NCBI GenBank assembly: GCA_937944295.1 | Contig: CALDZL010000110.1 | Span: forward strand, 1-35,168 | DNA length: 35,168 bases | Reading direction: 5' to 3' | From: an uncultured Sphingorhabdus sp. | Lineage (GTDB): Bacteria > Pseudomonadota > Alphaproteobacteria > Sphingomonadales > Sphingomonadaceae | Shown: positions 34,170-35,168 of the stretch, one piece after another | Layout of the letters: each line of letters starts with the position of its first letter | How positions within the stretch are numbered: the stretch's first letter is position 1 | Notes under the pieces: generated by a model | Told to the model about the DNA's origin: nothing | Databases searched by the model: none | What the model saw: the letters and a program-made list of their open reading frames with translations, nothing else | Position numbers and translations under genes: made by a program

Positions 34170-34216
34170 CTATATTCTTATATCTATCATGCGAGGTTTA
34201 ACTCAACATGTTAATA

Positions 34217-34450
34217 TTATGAATTTGAGGAGATAAAATCAATTGCATCTTTGATCGTTGCAATTTTCTCAGCTGCATCATCAGGAATTTCGGTATCAAA
34301 TTCTTCTTCAAATGCCATTACCAATTCAACAATATCGAGGCTATCTGCACCAAGGTCGTCAATAAAGCTGCTTTCAACAGTTACTTTATCGGCTTCTACG
34401 CCCAGATGCTCAACAACGATCTTTTGTACGCGGTCAGCAGTATCACTCAT
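34217..34450 (-). CDS. acpP: Acyl carrier protein (housekeeping)
   Basis: The fatty-acid-synthesis carrier protein, 77 residues and very acidic. Ser37 in [15 protein letters not shown] is the phosphopantetheine site. The ATG is preceded by AAAGGGG with about 8-base spacing. It lies between fabG and fabF as in most bacteria. It is clearly distinct from the second, EPS-linked ACP at 25.1 kb. Confidence 0.97.
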   Translation of the reverse strand: MSDTADRVQKIVVEHLGVEADKVTVESSFIDDLGADSLDIVELVMAFEEEFDTEIPDDAAEKIATIKDAIDFISSNS

Positions 34451-34607
34451 TTATATGCCCCTTTATTTGGCTATGGTTAAAGTTTCAAAACTTGCCCTAA
34501 TGCCAAGCGGCGATGCTTGCAAGAGGGGGATAGCTTTTTTTAGATAAGCAGCAATTAATTTATTACAAGATAATCAATAATTATCTCTACATAACAACAT
34601 GCTATGA

Positions 34608-35168
34608 TCAAATCATTGCCATGCCGCCATTCACATGCAGAGTCTGTCCCGTTACATATCCAGCCTCTCTACTTGCTAAATAAGCGCAAGCAGCACCAAT
34701 ATCAGTACCATTTCCCATTTTCCCTAAGGGAATCTTAGCATTTAATGCTTCTTTTTGCGTATCAGGCAAAACATCGGTCATTGGCGTCGCAATAAAGCCA
34801 GGGGCGATACAATTAACGGTAATACCGCGGCTTGCTAATTCCTGTGCCAGCGCTTTTGACATGCCAACTACACCTGCCTTTGATGCAGCATAATTTGCTT
34901 GACCAGGATTACCCGTTGTTCCGACAACACTGGTGACAGATATAATACGGCCAAAACGTGCCTTCATCATTGGTCTGGCTGCGGCTCGGCACAGTCTAAA
35001 ATTAGACTCAAGATTGATACGCATGACATCATCCCATTCTTCATCCTTCATCCGCATCGCCAAATTATCGCGTGTAATACCCGCATTATTAATAAGAATA
35101 TCAATTTTACCCATAGCTTCTATGGCTGAGGGAATGAGCGCTTCTACGCTTTCGCTGTCGCCCAAATT
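34608..35168 (-). CDS. fabG: 3-oxoacyl-[acyl-carrier-protein] reductase, N-terminus cut by window edge
   Basis: An NADPH-dependent short-chain dehydrogenase that reduces beta-ketoacyl-ACP. About 187 residues are visible of the usual ~245; the Rossmann glycine motif lies beyond the right edge. Seen are ILINNAGITRDNLAMRM, the active-site Ser in ISVTSVVG, YAASKAG with the catalytic Tyr and Lys, and the C-terminal GYVTGQTLHVNGGMAMI. An in-frame Met near 35163-35165 is internal, not the start. It is followed by acpP after 157 bases that hold the acpP leader and no other gene. Confidence 0.95.
   Translation of the reverse strand, partial: NLGDSESVEALIPSAIEAMGKIDILINNAGITRDNLAMRMKDEEWDDVMRINLESNFRLCRAAARPMMKARFGRIISVTSVVGTTGNPGQANYAASKAGVVGMSKALAQELASRGITVNCIAPGFIATPMTDVLPDTQKEALNAKIPLGKMGNGTDIGAACAYLASREAGYVTGQTLHVNGGMAMI

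Overview
The window reads as chromosome from an alphaproteobacterium of the order Sphingomonadales with unusually AT-rich DNA. The order is inferred from protein character and gene order: a gshB/yraN/rsmI block next to a penicillin-binding-protein activator, recR/def/fmt/truA together, and an exosortase A (XrtA) exopolysaccharide locus of the sphingomonad type. Genus cannot be fixed by eye.

Layout. Positions 1-7.9 kb are mainly housekeeping: glutathione synthetase (cut by the left edge), YraN nuclease-like protein, RsmI, a PBP-activator lipoprotein, peptide deformylase, RecR, methionyl-tRNA formyltransferase and TruA. A divergent pair sits inside this block: an Lrp/AsnC regulator and an indoleamine 2,3-dioxygenase, sharing a short intergenic region with a 10-bp inverted repeat.

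Positions 7.9-26.9 kb are an XrtA/EPS locus. On the minus strand, in transcription order, are a polysaccharide export lipoprotein, chain-length determinant, tyrosine autokinase, TIGR03016-type outer-membrane barrel, AAA ATPase, polysaccharide deacetylase, FemAB-like protein, glycosyltransferase, exosortase A fused to EpsI, and an asparagine-synthetase-like amidotransferase. Several junctions overlap or nearly touch, which indicates translational coupling. Upstream is a second minus-strand pair (acyl-CoA ligase, PLP decarboxylase). Diverging from it on the plus strand are an acyltransferase, an acyl carrier protein and two degenerate alpha/beta hydrolases. Together these six genes look like an acyl or aminoacyl activation-and-transfer module serving the polysaccharide or the exosortase pathway. 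Their substrate is unknown, and they are the best candidate here for undescribed biochemistry.

Positions 26.9-30.8 kb hold a large autotransporter with a trypsin-like protease passenger and acidic tandem repeats, separated from the EPS genes by a perfect-palindrome terminator. Positions 31.0-35.2 kb hold a tRNA with anticodon CAT and a clear sigma70-like promoter, then a minus-strand fatty-acid/cell-wall group: fabG (cut by the right edge), acpP, fabF, mltG and a 2H phosphoesterase.

No CRISPR array, insertion sequence, phage gene or rRNA was seen. No PEP-CTERM substrate protein, priming sugar transferase, flippase or polymerase is in the window, so the EPS pathway must be completed elsewhere.
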